The notes: a model not told the origin generated them from the letters alone. A DNA stretch of 64,000 nt from Ruminococcaceae bacterium BL-4 (GCA_902809935.1 LR778134.1:1054001-1118000), one strand, 5' to 3'. Counted from the first letter of the stretch, positions 1 through 9,040 are shown. Numbers and translations are program-made.

Positions 1-245
1 TCTTCATTCTGCTCTTGGTGATTTGCGGAAAGAGTCATTCGATCGCCATCGACATCAATGTGAATATCTTCTTTTTTGAAACCGGGCATTTCTGCTTCCA
101 AAACGTATTTGTTTCCCTCATCGCGGATATCGGTGCGGCAGGGGAATGCGGCTTTTGAAAGATCCGGGAAAAATTCTCCATCGAAGGGATCCCAGAAGTT
201 GTTTAGAGCCTTACCACGATGTTCAAAAGGAATCAAGTCAAACAT
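1..245 (-). CDS. Hsp20/alpha-crystallin small heat-shock protein, C-terminal part outside the window
   Basis: Only the first ~81 codons are present; the gene runs off the left edge. The N-terminus (MFDLIPFEHRGKAL) followed by a segment reading EAEMPGFKKEDIHIDVDGD is the start of an alpha-crystallin domain, the core of ATP-independent holdase chaperones that bind unfolding proteins in the cytoplasm. The ATG at 245 has a GGAGG ribosome site just upstream. A CIRCE operator lies about 130 bp upstream, so HrcA repression is expected. The family call is secure from the N-terminal half; full length cannot be judged. Confidence 0.9.
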   Translation of the reverse strand, partial: MFDLIPFEHRGKALNNFWDPFDGEFFPDLSKAAFPCRTDIRDEGNKYVLEAEMPGFKKEDIHIDVDGDRMTLSANHQEQNE

Positions 246-375
246 AATACATACCTCCAATTAAGAATTTGAATTTTGATTTTTGCCCTTGGGAGCTTTG
301 CTCCTTTGAACAATTCTTATATTACCTGCTAATTGTAACGAATTTGCGCACTAAATATGAACCAATTGTAAATAA

Positions 376-402
376 TTAGCACTTAAACAAAAAGAGTGCT
401 AA
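376..402. promoter_or_regulatory. CIRCE operator (HrcA binding site)
   Basis: The inverted repeat TTAGCACTT-N9-GAGTGCTAA matches the CIRCE consensus (TTAGCACTC-N9-GAGTGCTAA) with one mismatch. CIRCE is the site of the heat-shock repressor HrcA in Firmicutes. It lies upstream of the minus-strand small heat-shock gene and just upstream of the -35 of the divergent deoC promoter. The likely target is the heat-shock gene. Confidence 0.93.
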
Positions 403-414
403 TTTTAAAAAGAA

Positions 415-443
415 TAGACCAAAAACTAAAATTAGTTTATAAT
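415..443 (+). promoter_or_regulatory. Sigma-A-type promoter for the deoC operon
   Basis: TAGACC (415-420), a 17-nt spacer and TATAAT (438-443) lie about 45 nt before the deoC start. The -10 is a perfect consensus and the -35 matches 4 of 6. Confidence 0.65.
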
Positions 444-486
444 ATGCTCAGAAAAACTTTTGATTAATAAATAGGAGGGGTATCAG

Positions 487-1155
487 ATGCTTTCAAAAGA
501 AGATCAGATCCTTTTATCCCATGTGGACCATACGCTGTTAAAACCAGAAGCTTCTTGGGAGCAAATTAAAAAGCTCTGTGAGGAAGCGGTTTCTTTTTCG
601 ACTGCCAGTGTCTGCATTCCGCCGAGCTTTGTAAAGAGTGCTTCAGAATATCTTCATGGAAGGATTCCCGTCTGTACGGTTATTGGATTTCCAAATGGCT
701 ACCATACGACTTCAGTTAAATGCTTTGAGGCTTCTGAGGCAGTTCAAAATGGTGCGGAAGAAATTGATATGGTTGTGAATCTTGGCTGGATCAAAGAAGG
801 CCGTTTCGATCTGGAAGAAGAGGAGATCCGCAGGGTAAAAGAAGCGTGCCATGGAAAAATTTTAAAAGTAATCATTGAAGCCTGTCTTCTTACAAGAGAA
901 GAAAAAATCAAAATATGTAAGACGGTGAGTATGGCAGGAGCCGATTTTATCAAGACCAGTACCGGATTTTCCAGCGGCGGCGCTACTTTTGAAGACGTTG
1001 CACTTCTTAGAAAAGAGGTGGCACCAGAGGTGCGCGTAAAAGCTGCAGGGGGAATTTCCACCTTGGAAGATGCACGCCGCTTTTTAGAGCTGGGAGCAGA
1101 TCGTTTGGGAACCAGTCGTATTGTTCGTCTGATTCAAGAAAAAAATACAGATTAA
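487..1155 (+). CDS. deoC: Deoxyribose-phosphate aldolase
   Basis: The enzyme cleaves 2-deoxyribose 5-phosphate to glyceraldehyde 3-phosphate and acetaldehyde, the last step of deoxynucleoside catabolism in the cytoplasm. The 222-residue length is typical. The catalytic set is visible: Asp94 in EEIDMVVN, the Schiff-base Lys156 in DFIKTSTGF, and Lys185 in VKAAGGIST. The ATG follows an AGGAGGGG ribosome site. It is the first gene of an operon with cdd and pdp, which feed it deoxyribose phosphates released from pyrimidine deoxynucleosides. Confidence 0.97.
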   Translation: MLSKEDQILLSHVDHTLLKPEASWEQIKKLCEEAVSFSTASVCIPPSFVKSASEYLHGRIPVCTVIGFPNGYHTTSVKCFEASEAVQNGAEEIDMVVNLGWIKEGRFDLEEEEIRRVKEACHGKILKVIIEACLLTREEKIKICKTVSMAGADFIKTSTGFSSGGATFEDVALLRKEVAPEVRVKAAGGISTLEDARRFLELGADRLGTSRIVRLIQEKNTD

Positions 1156-1170
1156 AAAGGAGGTATTAAA

Positions 1171-1593
1171 ATGAAACCTGAGGAGTTGTTAAAAGCAGCG
1201 CAGCAGGCTCGTACAAAATCTTATGCACCCTATTCCAACTTTCGGGTAGGCGCAGCACTTCTCACTTGTGATGGACGCATTTTTTTGGGTGGGAATATTG
1301 AAAGTGCTTCCTATGGCGCAACGATTTGTGCGGAGCGCGCAGCAATCGCGAGTGCGGTCAGCAGTGGTGCGAGAAGCTTTTGTGCCATCGCAATCGTAGG
1401 GGGCCCGGCAGAAAAGGAACTTTCTGCTCCATGTCCCCCTTGTGGAATCTGTCTTCAGGTACTCAGTGAATTTTGTGGGCCTGATTTTCCAATTTATCTG
1501 CAAGGCGAGAAGGGCGAAGTGAAAACCTATTTATTAAAGGAGCTTTTACCGGTTGCTTTTCGGGAATCGTCTTTAGGGGGCAAAAAAGAATGA
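1171..1593 (+). CDS. cdd: Cytidine deaminase
   Basis: Converts (deoxy)cytidine to (deoxy)uridine with a zinc-bound water. Of 140 residues, the zinc and catalytic motif is CAE at 53-55 (Cys ligand and proton-shuttling Glu) and PCPPC at 87-91 (two Cys ligands), as in the small homotetrameric bacterial class. AAGGAGG precedes the ATG. It starts 15 bp after deoC and overlaps pdp by 4 bp (ATGA), so translation is probably coupled. The product is the substrate of the phosphorylase encoded next. Confidence 0.97.
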   Translation: MKPEELLKAAQQARTKSYAPYSNFRVGAALLTCDGRIFLGGNIESASYGATICAERAAIASAVSSGARSFCAIAIVGGPAEKELSAPCPPCGICLQVLSEFCGPDFPIYLQGEKGEVKTYLLKELLPVAFRESSLGGKKE

Positions 1594-2921
1594 GAATGTA
1601 TGATATTCTTTCCAAAAAGCGTGATGGAAAAGAATTATCAACGGAAGAGATTCGCTGGTTTATTAAAGAATATGTCTGTGGGGATGTTCCGGATTATCAG
1701 GCAAGTGCTCTCTGTATGGCAATCTGTATTCGCGGGATGAATCCACGGGAAATTACCGACTTGACTTTAGCAATGGCAGAATCGGGCGATCAGGTGGATC
1801 TTTCTCCAATCCAAGGGATTAAGGTGGATAAGCATTCCACCGGCGGAGTCGGTGATAAAACGACGCTGATTATCGCACCTATTGTAGCATCATTGGGAGT
1901 CCATGTGGCGAAAATGAGCGGCCGTGGATTGGGACATACCGGAGGAACTCTTGATAAGCTGGAGAGCATCCCGGGATTTCGGATCGATCTTAGCCGGGAG
2001 GAATTTTTTCATACAGTGAATACAGCCGGATTCAGCGTGATCGGGCAGTCTGGAAATTTGGTTCCGGCAGATAAAAAACTATATGCGCTCAGAGATGTGA
2101 CCGGTACGGTAGAGAGTATCCCTTTGATCGCGAGTTCCATCATGAGTAAAAAGCTGGCCGCCGGAAGCGATTGTATTCTTTTGGATGTCAAAACAGGCTC
2201 CGGTGCATTTATGAAGACCAAAGAAGATTCCATAGCTTTAGCGGAAACCATGGTGAAAATCGGCGAAAATGCCGGCAAACGCACAGTGGCACTGATTACA
2301 AATATGGATCGGCCATTGGGAAGAAAAATCGGGAATGCTTTAGAAGTGAAGGAAGCCTGTGAGACTCTTCATGGAAACGGTCCTGAAGATTTAAAAGAAA
2401 TTTGTCTTGCGTTATCGGCCAATATGCTTTTTCTGGCAGGAAAAGGCAGCGTGGAAAAATGCCGTGAAATGGCCGAAAAACAGATTGAAAACGGACAGGC
2501 TTTCGATGCGCTTTGTAAGATGGTAGAAGCGCAGGGCGGAGATAGCAGCTTTCTTAAAAATCCAGAGAAATTTTCGAAAGCAAAAGCTTCTCTTAAAGTT
2601 TGTGCGCCTCAAAGCGGCTATCTTTCTAAAATACAGACAGAACAAGTGGGAGAAGCCTGCGTGGAGTTGGGAGCCGGTCGTGAAAAGAAAGAAGATGCGA
2701 TTGATTACAGCGCAGGGATTACCCTCTGCAAAACAGCAGGAGAAGCGGTTAAGCAAGGGGAAACGCTGGCAATCCTTTCTGCAGAGACGATGGAAAAATG
2801 TCATACAGCTGAAGTGCTTTTCCGTAAGGCAGTCACGATTGAAACAGAAAAACCTTCTTCACAGGCGATGGTTTTCGCGCGTATTTCGAAAGATGGAATT
2901 GAAAAATTTCCGAATTCCTAA
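1590..2921 (+). CDS. pdp: Pyrimidine-nucleoside phosphorylase
   Basis: Phosphorolyses uridine, deoxyuridine and thymidine to the base and (deoxy)ribose 1-phosphate. At 443 residues it has the family length. The phosphate-binding signature VDKHSTGGVGDKTT (about residues 79-92) and the glycine-rich SGRGLGHTGGTLDKLE segment are intact. The N-terminus MRMYDILSKKRDGKEL closely resembles Bacillus-type Pdp, and its start overlaps the cdd stop. Conversion of deoxyribose 1-P to 5-P needs a phosphopentomutase that is not in this window. A terminator follows at 2949. Thymidine-specific DeoA is the alternative; the family resemblance favours Pdp. Confidence 0.93.
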   Translation: MRMYDILSKKRDGKELSTEEIRWFIKEYVCGDVPDYQASALCMAICIRGMNPREITDLTLAMAESGDQVDLSPIQGIKVDKHSTGGVGDKTTLIIAPIVASLGVHVAKMSGRGLGHTGGTLDKLESIPGFRIDLSREEFFHTVNTAGFSVIGQSGNLVPADKKLYALRDVTGTVESIPLIASSIMSKKLAAGSDCILLDVKTGSGAFMKTKEDSIALAETMVKIGENAGKRTVALITNMDRPLGRKIGNALEVKEACETLHGNGPEDLKEICLALSANMLFLAGKGSVEKCREMAEKQIENGQAFDALCKMVEAQGGDSSFLKNPEKFSKAKASLKVCAPQSGYLSKIQTEQVGEACVELGAGREKKEDAIDYSAGITLCKTAGEAVKQGETLAILSAETMEKCHTAEVLFRKAVTIETEKPSSQAMVFARISKDGIEKFPNS

Positions 2922-2948
2922 TAAAAGAGTCTTAAAAAATGGCTATTA

Positions 2949-3001
2949 AAAAAGCGAGCCCGTGACTTCTCCTTTTAGAGAAGTTGCAGCTCGCTTTTTT
3001 T
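2949..3001. terminator. Intrinsic terminator between pdp and the cyclophilin gene
   Basis: Outer arms AAAGCGAGC and GCTCGCTTT enclose an inner ACTTCTC/GAGAAGT hairpin, followed by a run of seven T. It ends the deoC-cdd-pdp transcript and may also serve the convergent gene. Confidence 0.85.
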
Positions 3002-3067
3002 ATATTAGCAGCAGAAAATTTTGCAGCCACTTTGATTGTAAAGTGATCTAACGGGATTCCTTTTTGT

Positions 3068-3592
3068 TTATCGCTTTCCGGATTTTTCAGGTTGCGGATA
3101 GGAAGTGCCAAAGGTTTCGACAGTCACTTCTTCCATGATCTGATCTTCATAGGGACGGTCGCTGTAATCGCGTTTGGAAGCAACAATTTTCTGAGGAATT
3201 TCCATTCCTTCAATCACTTTTCCAAAGGCCGCATACTGTCCGTCTAGATGAGGAGCATCTGCTACCATGACAAAGAACTGACTTCCGGCAGAATTAGGCA
3301 TCATGCTGCGTGCCATGCTCAGGACACCGGCGGTGTGTTTGAGATCGTTCTGAAATCCGTTCTGAGAAAATTCACCTGCAATCGAATATCCAGGGCCACC
3401 CATTCCAGAACCTTCCGGATCGCCGCCTTGAATCATAAATCCAGGAATGACACGATGAAAGATGGTTCCGTTATAAAATCCTTTTTGGACAAGACTGATA
3501 AAATTACAAACTGTATTTGGGGCAATTTCCGGATAAAGTTCCGCTTTAAAAGTTCCCTGATTGGTTTTAAAAGTTACAATTGGATTGCTCAT
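3068..3592 (-). CDS. Peptidyl-prolyl cis-trans isomerase, cyclophilin type
   Basis: A single-domain 174-residue cyclophilin that isomerises Xaa-Pro bonds. The active-site stretch FHRVIPGFMIQGGDPEGSG holds the catalytic Arg and the Phe/Gln of the proline pocket, and MPNSAGSQFFVM is the second signature. No signal peptide or lipobox is seen, so it should be cytosolic. The start has AAGGAGGAA upstream. It stands alone, convergent with the pyrimidine salvage operon. Confidence 0.96.
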   Translation of the reverse strand: MSNPIVTFKTNQGTFKAELYPEIAPNTVCNFISLVQKGFYNGTIFHRVIPGFMIQGGDPEGSGMGGPGYSIAGEFSQNGFQNDLKHTAGVLSMARSMMPNSAGSQFFVMVADAPHLDGQYAAFGKVIEGMEIPQKIVASKRDYSDRPYEDQIMEEVTVETFGTSYPQPEKSGKR

Positions 3593-3808
3593 AAACTGTT
3601 CCTCCTTTTATTTAATTAAATTAGTATACGCCGTTTTAAAGCTTTTCGCAATGATAATTTCTTTTTAGGAATTAATCAGAAACTTTGAAAATAAGAAAGA
3701 ATGATTTTTGTAAAAAATTGTGCTATACTGAAAAAAATTATAAAATTTTACGCAATGTTTTTATATTTTGGCTTCCAAAGTTTTGGGGAGCGTTCATCAG
3801 GAGGAAAG

Positions 3809-5662
3809 ATGAAAAAATTACAAAAAGCAATCGCTTTGCTTCTGGCAGTGGGAATCACTGTGTCAGTAGTGGGCTGTAGCACCGGAACGTCGTCATCTTT
3901 GGTTTCGTCAGCTTCTGTTTCTGATACAACAAACGATGATCATACGTTGTATAATTCTTTGGATAATTTTCAGCTGTATGATGAAAATGGAACACTTTTG
4001 AGAAGCGGAAGAAATGCTACCAGTGAAGATAAAACAATGGTTTCCACAGGTAAATATGAGGCGACAAAAATCGGTCTGCAGATTCTCGAGAATGGTGGAA
4101 ATGCGATCGATGCGGCGGCGGCCATCGGGTTTGCGTTAGGGCTGGTAGAGCCCAACGCTTCCGGATTAGGCGGCGGCGGATTTATGACGATTCATATGGC
4201 AAATGGGACAAATCGTTTTATTGATTTTGAAAGCTGTGCTCCGGCTTCGGCTTCTTCTTCTATGTGGACCTTTGATGAAGCATCCAAACAGGCGAATCAG
4301 TCTTCACCAAATACACATCAGGAAAAGAATGTTCAGAATCTGGCAAATCATATTGGTGCTAAAGCGGTAGGAATTCCCGGAGAAGTTGCTGGAATGCTCT
4401 ATGCATTGCAAAAATATGGAACCCAAAGTTCTAAAGCCATCTTAGATCCGGTGATTCAACTTGCAAATACAGGATTTACGGTCACTCCGACTTTTGCACA
4501 GGAACTTTCTGACAGCAAAGTAAGAATGGACGGATATCCCGAATTTGGAAAGCTGTTTCTTCGCTCGGATGGATCTGCCTATGAGACCGGTGATGTTTTT
4601 ACAAATCAAGAATATGCCAATACACTTGGCTTGATCGAAAAAAATGGAGTAAAGGGATTTTATGAGGGAGAAGTCGCGGAAAAGATCGTAAATATGGTCA
4701 ACATATATGGTGGAAACCTAACTTTGGAAGACTTAAAAAATTACAAAGTAAAAGATACCACCCCATTGGTTAGTTCTTATCGTGGATACCGGATCCTTTC
4801 AGCTCCTTCTCCTTATACAGGCGGTGCCGCTCTTACACAAACGTTAAAAATTTTGGAAAATTTTAATCTTTCTCAGATTGGCGAAGAAAGTTCTGGAGAA
4901 TTTTCGTTATTTTCAAAAGTGTTTCAGGTGGTAAATTTTGATTTGCAAAAGTATCTGCAATCTTCGAGTAAGACTTCTTCTTCAAGCTTTCAAAACCTTT
5001 TGAGCTCCAATCATGCTCAAGATCTGGCGGACTGGATAACCAAAAATCCAAATGTTCAGGTTACTTTGCCAAAGTCTTCTGTTCAGGTAATTGAGACGGA
5101 AAGCAACACGTCATGCTATTCTGTTACAGATAAAATGGGGAATGTTGTTACGGTGACGCAGACTGTGAATGATTCGTTCGGATCTAGCATTTGTGCAGAT
5201 GGGTATGGATTTATGCTCAACAGCGTGATGGGGGATTTTTCTACGGACAGTACGAGTTTAAATTGCGTATCCAGCGGCAAACGTCCGCTTTCGACGATGA
5301 GCCCAACCATTGTTTTGAACCAAGATGGAACACCATTTCTATCCTTCGGAATTGCAGATCGGACGCAGATACCATCTTTGGCGGCACAGATTCTTACGAA
5401 AGTGATTGATCACCAAAAAGGGCTGCAGGAAGCTGTGGATTCGCCCAGAATGAATTCTTCTGCAATCGGGAACAGTAAAATCACTTATGAAGATCGTTTT
5501 TCGGATGATGTGGTACAAACGTTGTCGGGACTTGGGTATCAGATGACAAAATCGGACTCTTGGGATAAAAATACCGGCGAGTTTCAGGGAATCCTTTTTA
5601 GGCTCGACGGCGTTTTAGAGGGGGCAGCAGATCCCAGATGGGACGGAAAAGCCCTTGGCTAA
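3809..5662 (+). CDS. ggt: Gamma-glutamyltransferase, lipoprotein form
   Basis: Hydrolyses or transfers gamma-glutamyl groups (glutathione, gamma-glutamyl peptides). I chose the ATG at 3809, with AGGAGGAAAG upstream, because it gives a clean lipoprotein signal (MKKLQKAIALL...VVGC, lipid-accepting Cys23). The 617-residue precursor should autocleave before Thr434 (SNTSCYSVTDKMGN), the N-terminal nucleophile of the small subunit. The oxyanion and substrate motif GKRPLSTMSPT and the large-subunit NASGLGGGGFM are present. Being surface-anchored, it probably scavenges extracellular gamma-glutamyl compounds. It is monocistronic with a strong terminator. In the usual TTHYS motif, position 2 is Ser and position 3 is Cys here. 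Confidence 0.93.
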   Translation: MKKLQKAIALLLAVGITVSVVGCSTGTSSSLVSSASVSDTTNDDHTLYNSLDNFQLYDENGTLLRSGRNATSEDKTMVSTGKYEATKIGLQILENGGNAIDAAAAIGFALGLVEPNASGLGGGGFMTIHMANGTNRFIDFESCAPASASSSMWTFDEASKQANQSSPNTHQEKNVQNLANHIGAKAVGIPGEVAGMLYALQKYGTQSSKAILDPVIQLANTGFTVTPTFAQELSDSKVRMDGYPEFGKLFLRSDGSAYETGDVFTNQEYANTLGLIEKNGVKGFYEGEVAEKIVNMVNIYGGNLTLEDLKNYKVKDTTPLVSSYRGYRILSAPSPYTGGAALTQTLKILENFNLSQIGEESSGEFSLFSKVFQVVNFDLQKYLQSSSKTSSSSFQNLLSSNHAQDLADWITKNPNVQVTLPKSSVQVIETESNTSCYSVTDKMGNVVTVTQTVNDSFGSSICADGYGFMLNSVMGDFSTDSTSLNCVSSGKRPLSTMSPTIVLNQDGTPFLSFGIADRTQIPSLAAQILTKVIDHQKGLQEAVDSPRMNSSAIGNSKITYEDRFSDDVVQTLSGLGYQMTKSDSWDKNTGEFQGILFRLDGVLEGAADPRWDGKALG

Positions 5663-5670
5663 TTAAAAGA

Positions 5671-5708
5671 AGAAGCCTCCTGCGATAAAAAGCAGGAGGC
5701 TTCTTTTA
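5671..5708. terminator. Bidirectional intrinsic terminator after ggt
   Basis: AGAAGCCTCCTGC and GCAGGAGGCTTCT form a near-perfect 13-bp stem flanked by A-rich and T-rich tracts. It lies between the convergent ggt and lysR genes. Confidence 0.88.
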
Positions 5709-5720
5709 TTGATCAATGAT

Positions 5721-6599
5721 TTATTCTTTTGAAAAATCTTGACATAAATTTTTATATTCTTTAGAGTATTGACTTCCTCTTTTCCAAACAAGAGAGAGTT
5801 CATGCTGGACAGGAAGACCTTTAAGCGGAATGGAACGTAAAATATTTTGCTGAATTCTTTTTTGAGCTGCCATTTGATACATAAAGCTAATGCCGGCGTC
5901 TTGTTCCAATAATTTCAAAATGACGTGCATACTGTCTATCTGTACAATGTTATGAAAATTTTTGATTCTCATATTTTGGAAATATAAGAATTGTTCTAAT
6001 ATTTCTCTAGTTCCAGAGCCCGGTTCTCGCAGAAGTAAAGTTTCATCGGTCAAATCATAGACGGTTTTGATTTTATGGCGAAATAAATGATCTTTGGAGC
6101 AAACTGCCAAAAAATTTTCAGTGCGAAAGGGAGCAAAATCATATTGGTTTAAATCAAAAAATCCCTCTACAAATGCACATGGAAGGGATCCTTCGTCGAT
6201 TTGGCGTAATAAATTTTCTGTATTGTCAACAATAAAGTGCAGCTCGATTTCAGGATGTGTTTTTATATAACTTGCGAGCTTTGTTTCAAGACTAAATTCT
6301 CCGATCGTTCGAGTCGCACCTAGTTTAAAAACTTGTTTTCCTGTTTCAAAAGAAGCAAGTTTTCCACGCAGTACATTTTCGTCGTTTTGCATTTTAATCA
6401 CAGTATCGCAAAGATATTTGCCCGCAGGAGTAAGGTGAATTCGTTTTCCTTCATGTATAAATAACTTTGTTCCATATTCTTCTTCTAAAAGTCTGATATG
6501 CTGTGATACTGCTGGTTGTGTAATATGAAGATCTTCTGCAGCACGCGTAAAATTCATTTTTTCGCAGACTGCTAGGAATGTAGTAAGTCGATATTCCAT
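5721..6599 (-). CDS. LysR-family transcriptional regulator
   Basis: 292 residues with an N-terminal winged helix-turn-helix (MNFTRAAEDLHITQPAVSQHIRLLEEEYG, residues ~15-43) and a C-terminal substrate-binding fold. A GGAGG site precedes the ATG. It is divergent from the YeiH-type exporter gene at 6736, the usual arrangement of a LysR protein and its target; the 136-bp AT-rich gap between them probably holds the operator. It resembles the second LysR gene at 61209 along its length (FLAVCEKMNFTRAA versus FLTVCEFMNYTKAA), so the two look like paralogs. The inducer is unknown. Confidence 0.93.
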   Translation of the reverse strand: MEYRLTTFLAVCEKMNFTRAAEDLHITQPAVSQHIRLLEEEYGTKLFIHEGKRIHLTPAGKYLCDTVIKMQNDENVLRGKLASFETGKQVFKLGATRTIGEFSLETKLASYIKTHPEIELHFIVDNTENLLRQIDEGSLPCAFVEGFFDLNQYDFAPFRTENFLAVCSKDHLFRHKIKTVYDLTDETLLLREPGSGTREILEQFLYFQNMRIKNFHNIVQIDSMHVILKLLEQDAGISFMYQMAAQKRIQQNILRSIPLKGLPVQHELSLVWKRGSQYSKEYKNLCQDFSKE

Positions 6600-6680
6600 C
6601 TATCGGTTGCCTCCATTAACGATAAGTATAAATTATTATATCATAATAAATCATAATTGGAAATTATAAAAATGCGGTGA

Positions 6681-6686
6681 TATAAT
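6681..6686 (+). promoter_or_regulatory. -10 element of the YeiH-type gene promoter
   Basis: A perfect TATAAT lies 50 bp before the GTG start, with a weak TTGGAA about 18 nt upstream. The flanking dyad-rich AT sequence (6620-6660) contains T-N11-A-like half sites suited to a LysR regulator. Confidence 0.45.
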
Positions 6687-6735
6687 AAACGCATTCAATC
6701 ATTTTAGATAAAAATGATAAAAGGGAGTTTTAGAT

Positions 6736-7785
6736 GTGAATTTTATGAGGAAAAATGGATTTGGAATTTTATTGTCTTTGGCAATTGCAATCCCGTCTTG
6801 GTTTTTAGGAAAAGTATTTCCAATTATAGGGGGCGCTGTGATTGCCATTTTAGCGGGTATGATTATCACCTTGTTGATTCGGGATAAATCCAGATTCGAT
6901 AGTGGGATTAAATTTATTTCAAAAAAAGTTTTGCAGTGGGCAGTTATATTACTTGGATTTGGACTCAACTTAAACGTAGTGGTAACAACAGGGAAACAAT
7001 CTCTTCCAATTATTTTATGTACGATTTCAACTTCATTAATCATAGCTTATGTAATGCATAAAGTTTTACATACCCCATCAAAAACTTCTACTTTAATTGG
7101 AGTAGGGTCTTCTATTTGCGGAGGCTCTGCGATTGCGGCAACGGCTCCTGTCATTGGTGCAGATGATGACGAAGTTGCGCAGTCTATTTCTGTAATTTTT
7201 TTCTTTAATGTGTTAGCTGCAATCTTTTTCCCGATGCTTGGACAAGTCATGGGATTTAATACATCCAGCGGAGAAGCTTTTGGAATTTTTGCAGGGACGG
7301 CTGTCAATGATACTTCTTCCGTTACGGCTGCTGCATCCACCTGGGATAGCATGTGGGGTCTTGGTTCTGCAACTTTGGATAAAGCGGTTACGGTAAAATT
7401 AACCCGCACTTTGGCGATCATTCCGATCACACTCGTCTTAGCTTTTATAGAATCCCGAAAAGCTAAAATGGCCATTCATGCGGATGAAACTTCGAAGTCT
7501 GTGTTTCATCTAAAAGATATTTTCCCATTTTTTATTTTGTATTTTATTGCAGCTTCTGTGATCACAACGGTTGCTTTAAACTTTGGAATTCCTGCAAGCA
7601 GCTTTATGCCAATGAAAGAATTGAGCAAATTTTTCATTGTTTTGGCAATGGCAGCAATCGGACTCAATTCCAATATTGTTAAGTTGATCAAAACTGGAGG
7701 GAAACCTCTTTTGATGGGACTATGCTGCTGGATTGGAATTACCGGGGTTAGCCTTCTTATGCAGCATGTCATGCGTTTATGGTAA
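6736..7785 (+). CDS. YeiH/YadS-type putative sulfate or anion exporter
   Basis: A 349-residue polytopic membrane protein (about ten hydrophobic segments) of the UPF0324/YeiH family. The conserved GVGSSICGGSAIAATAPVIGADDDEVAQSI region and GTAVNDTSSVTAA are family signatures. Members are annotated as putative sulfate exporters, but the substrate is not well established. The GTG at 6736 has AAGGGAG at 8 nt spacing; an ATG three codons later is the alternative start. Divergent from the LysR gene, which probably controls it. Confidence 0.9.
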   Translation: MNFMRKNGFGILLSLAIAIPSWFLGKVFPIIGGAVIAILAGMIITLLIRDKSRFDSGIKFISKKVLQWAVILLGFGLNLNVVVTTGKQSLPIILCTISTSLIIAYVMHKVLHTPSKTSTLIGVGSSICGGSAIAATAPVIGADDDEVAQSISVIFFFNVLAAIFFPMLGQVMGFNTSSGEAFGIFAGTAVNDTSSVTAAASTWDSMWGLGSATLDKAVTVKLTRTLAIIPITLVLAFIESRKAKMAIHADETSKSVFHLKDIFPFFILYFIAASVITTVALNFGIPASSFMPMKELSKFFIVLAMAAIGLNSNIVKLIKTGGKPLLMGLCCWIGITGVSLLMQHVMRLW

Positions 7786-7828
7786 AAGAAAGTTTCTTAT
7801 ACCTACTATATTGTTCTCATTAATTCAA

Positions 7829-7883
7829 AAAGGAGTGGCACATTCGGCAAAAATGATAGCCGAATGTGCCACTCCTTTTATTA
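7829..7883. terminator. Bidirectional intrinsic terminator
   Basis: AAAAGGAGTGGCACATTCGG and its complement form a ~20-bp stem around a short loop. It lies between the YeiH-type gene and the end of the convergent polyamine operon. Confidence 0.92.
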
Positions 7884-7909
7884 TCAGTAAAGTTTAGTCT
7901 TCCTAATTT

Positions 7910-9037
7910 TTAGCTAAGACGCATTTTAAAGTCTTCATATCCGAACTTGTGTAAAATTCTGTAGTTTCCATTCTTTTCTTTTACCACAATCGCAGGCAGG
8001 GGCATTCCATTGAAAGTATTGTTTTTAACCATGGAGTAAATGGCCATATCTTCAAAAATCAGTCGGTCACCGGGTTTTAAAGGAGAAGAAAAACTATAAT
8101 CTCCAATGATGTCCCCAGAAAGACAGGTTGGACCACCAAGCCGATAAGTGATGGCTTTTTCACCCGGCAGTCCCGCATTCATCAGCGGAGGCCGATAGGG
8201 CATTTCCAAAACATCCGGCATATGGCATGCGGCAGAAGTATCTAAAATTGCAATCGGCATGCCGTTTTGAAGCGTATCCAGTACAGAAGTTACCAGAAAA
8301 CCGGCATTGAGAGCTACTGCTTCTCCCGGTTCCAAATAAATTTCCAGATGATAAGTGTCCTTTAAATGGTGGATACAACGTTCCAAACGAGGAATATCAT
8401 AGCCGGGACGGGTAATGTGATGGCCTCCGCCTAAATTGAGCCACTTGATCTGCGAAAACCATGGAGAAAACTGCTGTTCCACTGCGGAAACGGTAGCCTC
8501 TAAAGCATCAGAATTCTGTTCACAGAGGGTATGAAAATGGAATCCGGAAACATGCTCTAAAAGGTCCTCCCGAAAATTTTGAAGCGTAATTCCGAGACGG
8601 GAATTTTTGGCGCAGGGATCATAGATTTCATGCCCTTTTTGGGTGGAATACTGAGGATTTAGACGCAGCCCGATCTCTTTTCCGGCAGCAAATGCACGGC
8701 TTTCAAATCGTTCGAGCTGTGAAAACGAGTTAAAAATAATATGGTCGCAGTCATTTAATAATTCTGAGAATTCCTCTTCTCGATAGGCAGGAGAAAAAAC
8801 GTGATTCTCTTTTCCAAACTCTTCTTTTCCGAGGCGCGCTTCATAAAGACCGCTGGAGCTGGTTCCCGATAGGTACTGGCGGCAAAGCGGGTAAAGTGCA
8901 TAGCAGGAAAAGGCTTTTTGTGCCAAAAGAATTTTACAGCCGGTGCGGTCCATTACCCCTTTTAAAATTTTGAGATTCTGCTCCAGAAGTGTTTCGTCAA
9001 TTACATAGCAGGGAGTAGGTAATTCGGAAAAATTCAT
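7910..9037 (-). CDS. nspC: Carboxynorspermidine/carboxyspermidine decarboxylase
   Basis: A PLP enzyme of the alanine-racemase-fold decarboxylase family that removes CO2 from carboxy(nor)spermidine to release the triamine. 375 residues; Lys41 in LLAQKAFSCY is the expected PLP Schiff-base lysine, and LNLGGGHHI and LEPGEAV are phosphate-binding and substrate motifs. It lies 3 bp after the dehydrogenase that makes its substrate and is the last gene of the polyamine operon. Whether the diamine substrate is putrescine, diaminopropane or spermidine cannot be read from sequence. Confidence 0.93.
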   Translation of the reverse strand: MNFSELPTPCYVIDETLLEQNLKILKGVMDRTGCKILLAQKAFSCYALYPLCRQYLSGTSSSGLYEARLGKEEFGKENHVFSPAYREEEFSELLNDCDHIIFNSFSQLERFESRAFAAGKEIGLRLNPQYSTQKGHEIYDPCAKNSRLGITLQNFREDLLEHVSGFHFHTLCEQNSDALEATVSAVEQQFSPWFSQIKWLNLGGGHHITRPGYDIPRLERCIHHLKDTYHLEIYLEPGEAVALNAGFLVTSVLDTLQNGMPIAILDTSAACHMPDVLEMPYRPPLMNAGLPGEKAITYRLGGPTCLSGDIIGDYSFSSPLKPGDRLIFEDMAIYSMVKNNTFNGMPLPAIVVKEKNGNYRILHKFGYEDFKMRLS

Positions 9038-9040
9038 AGC

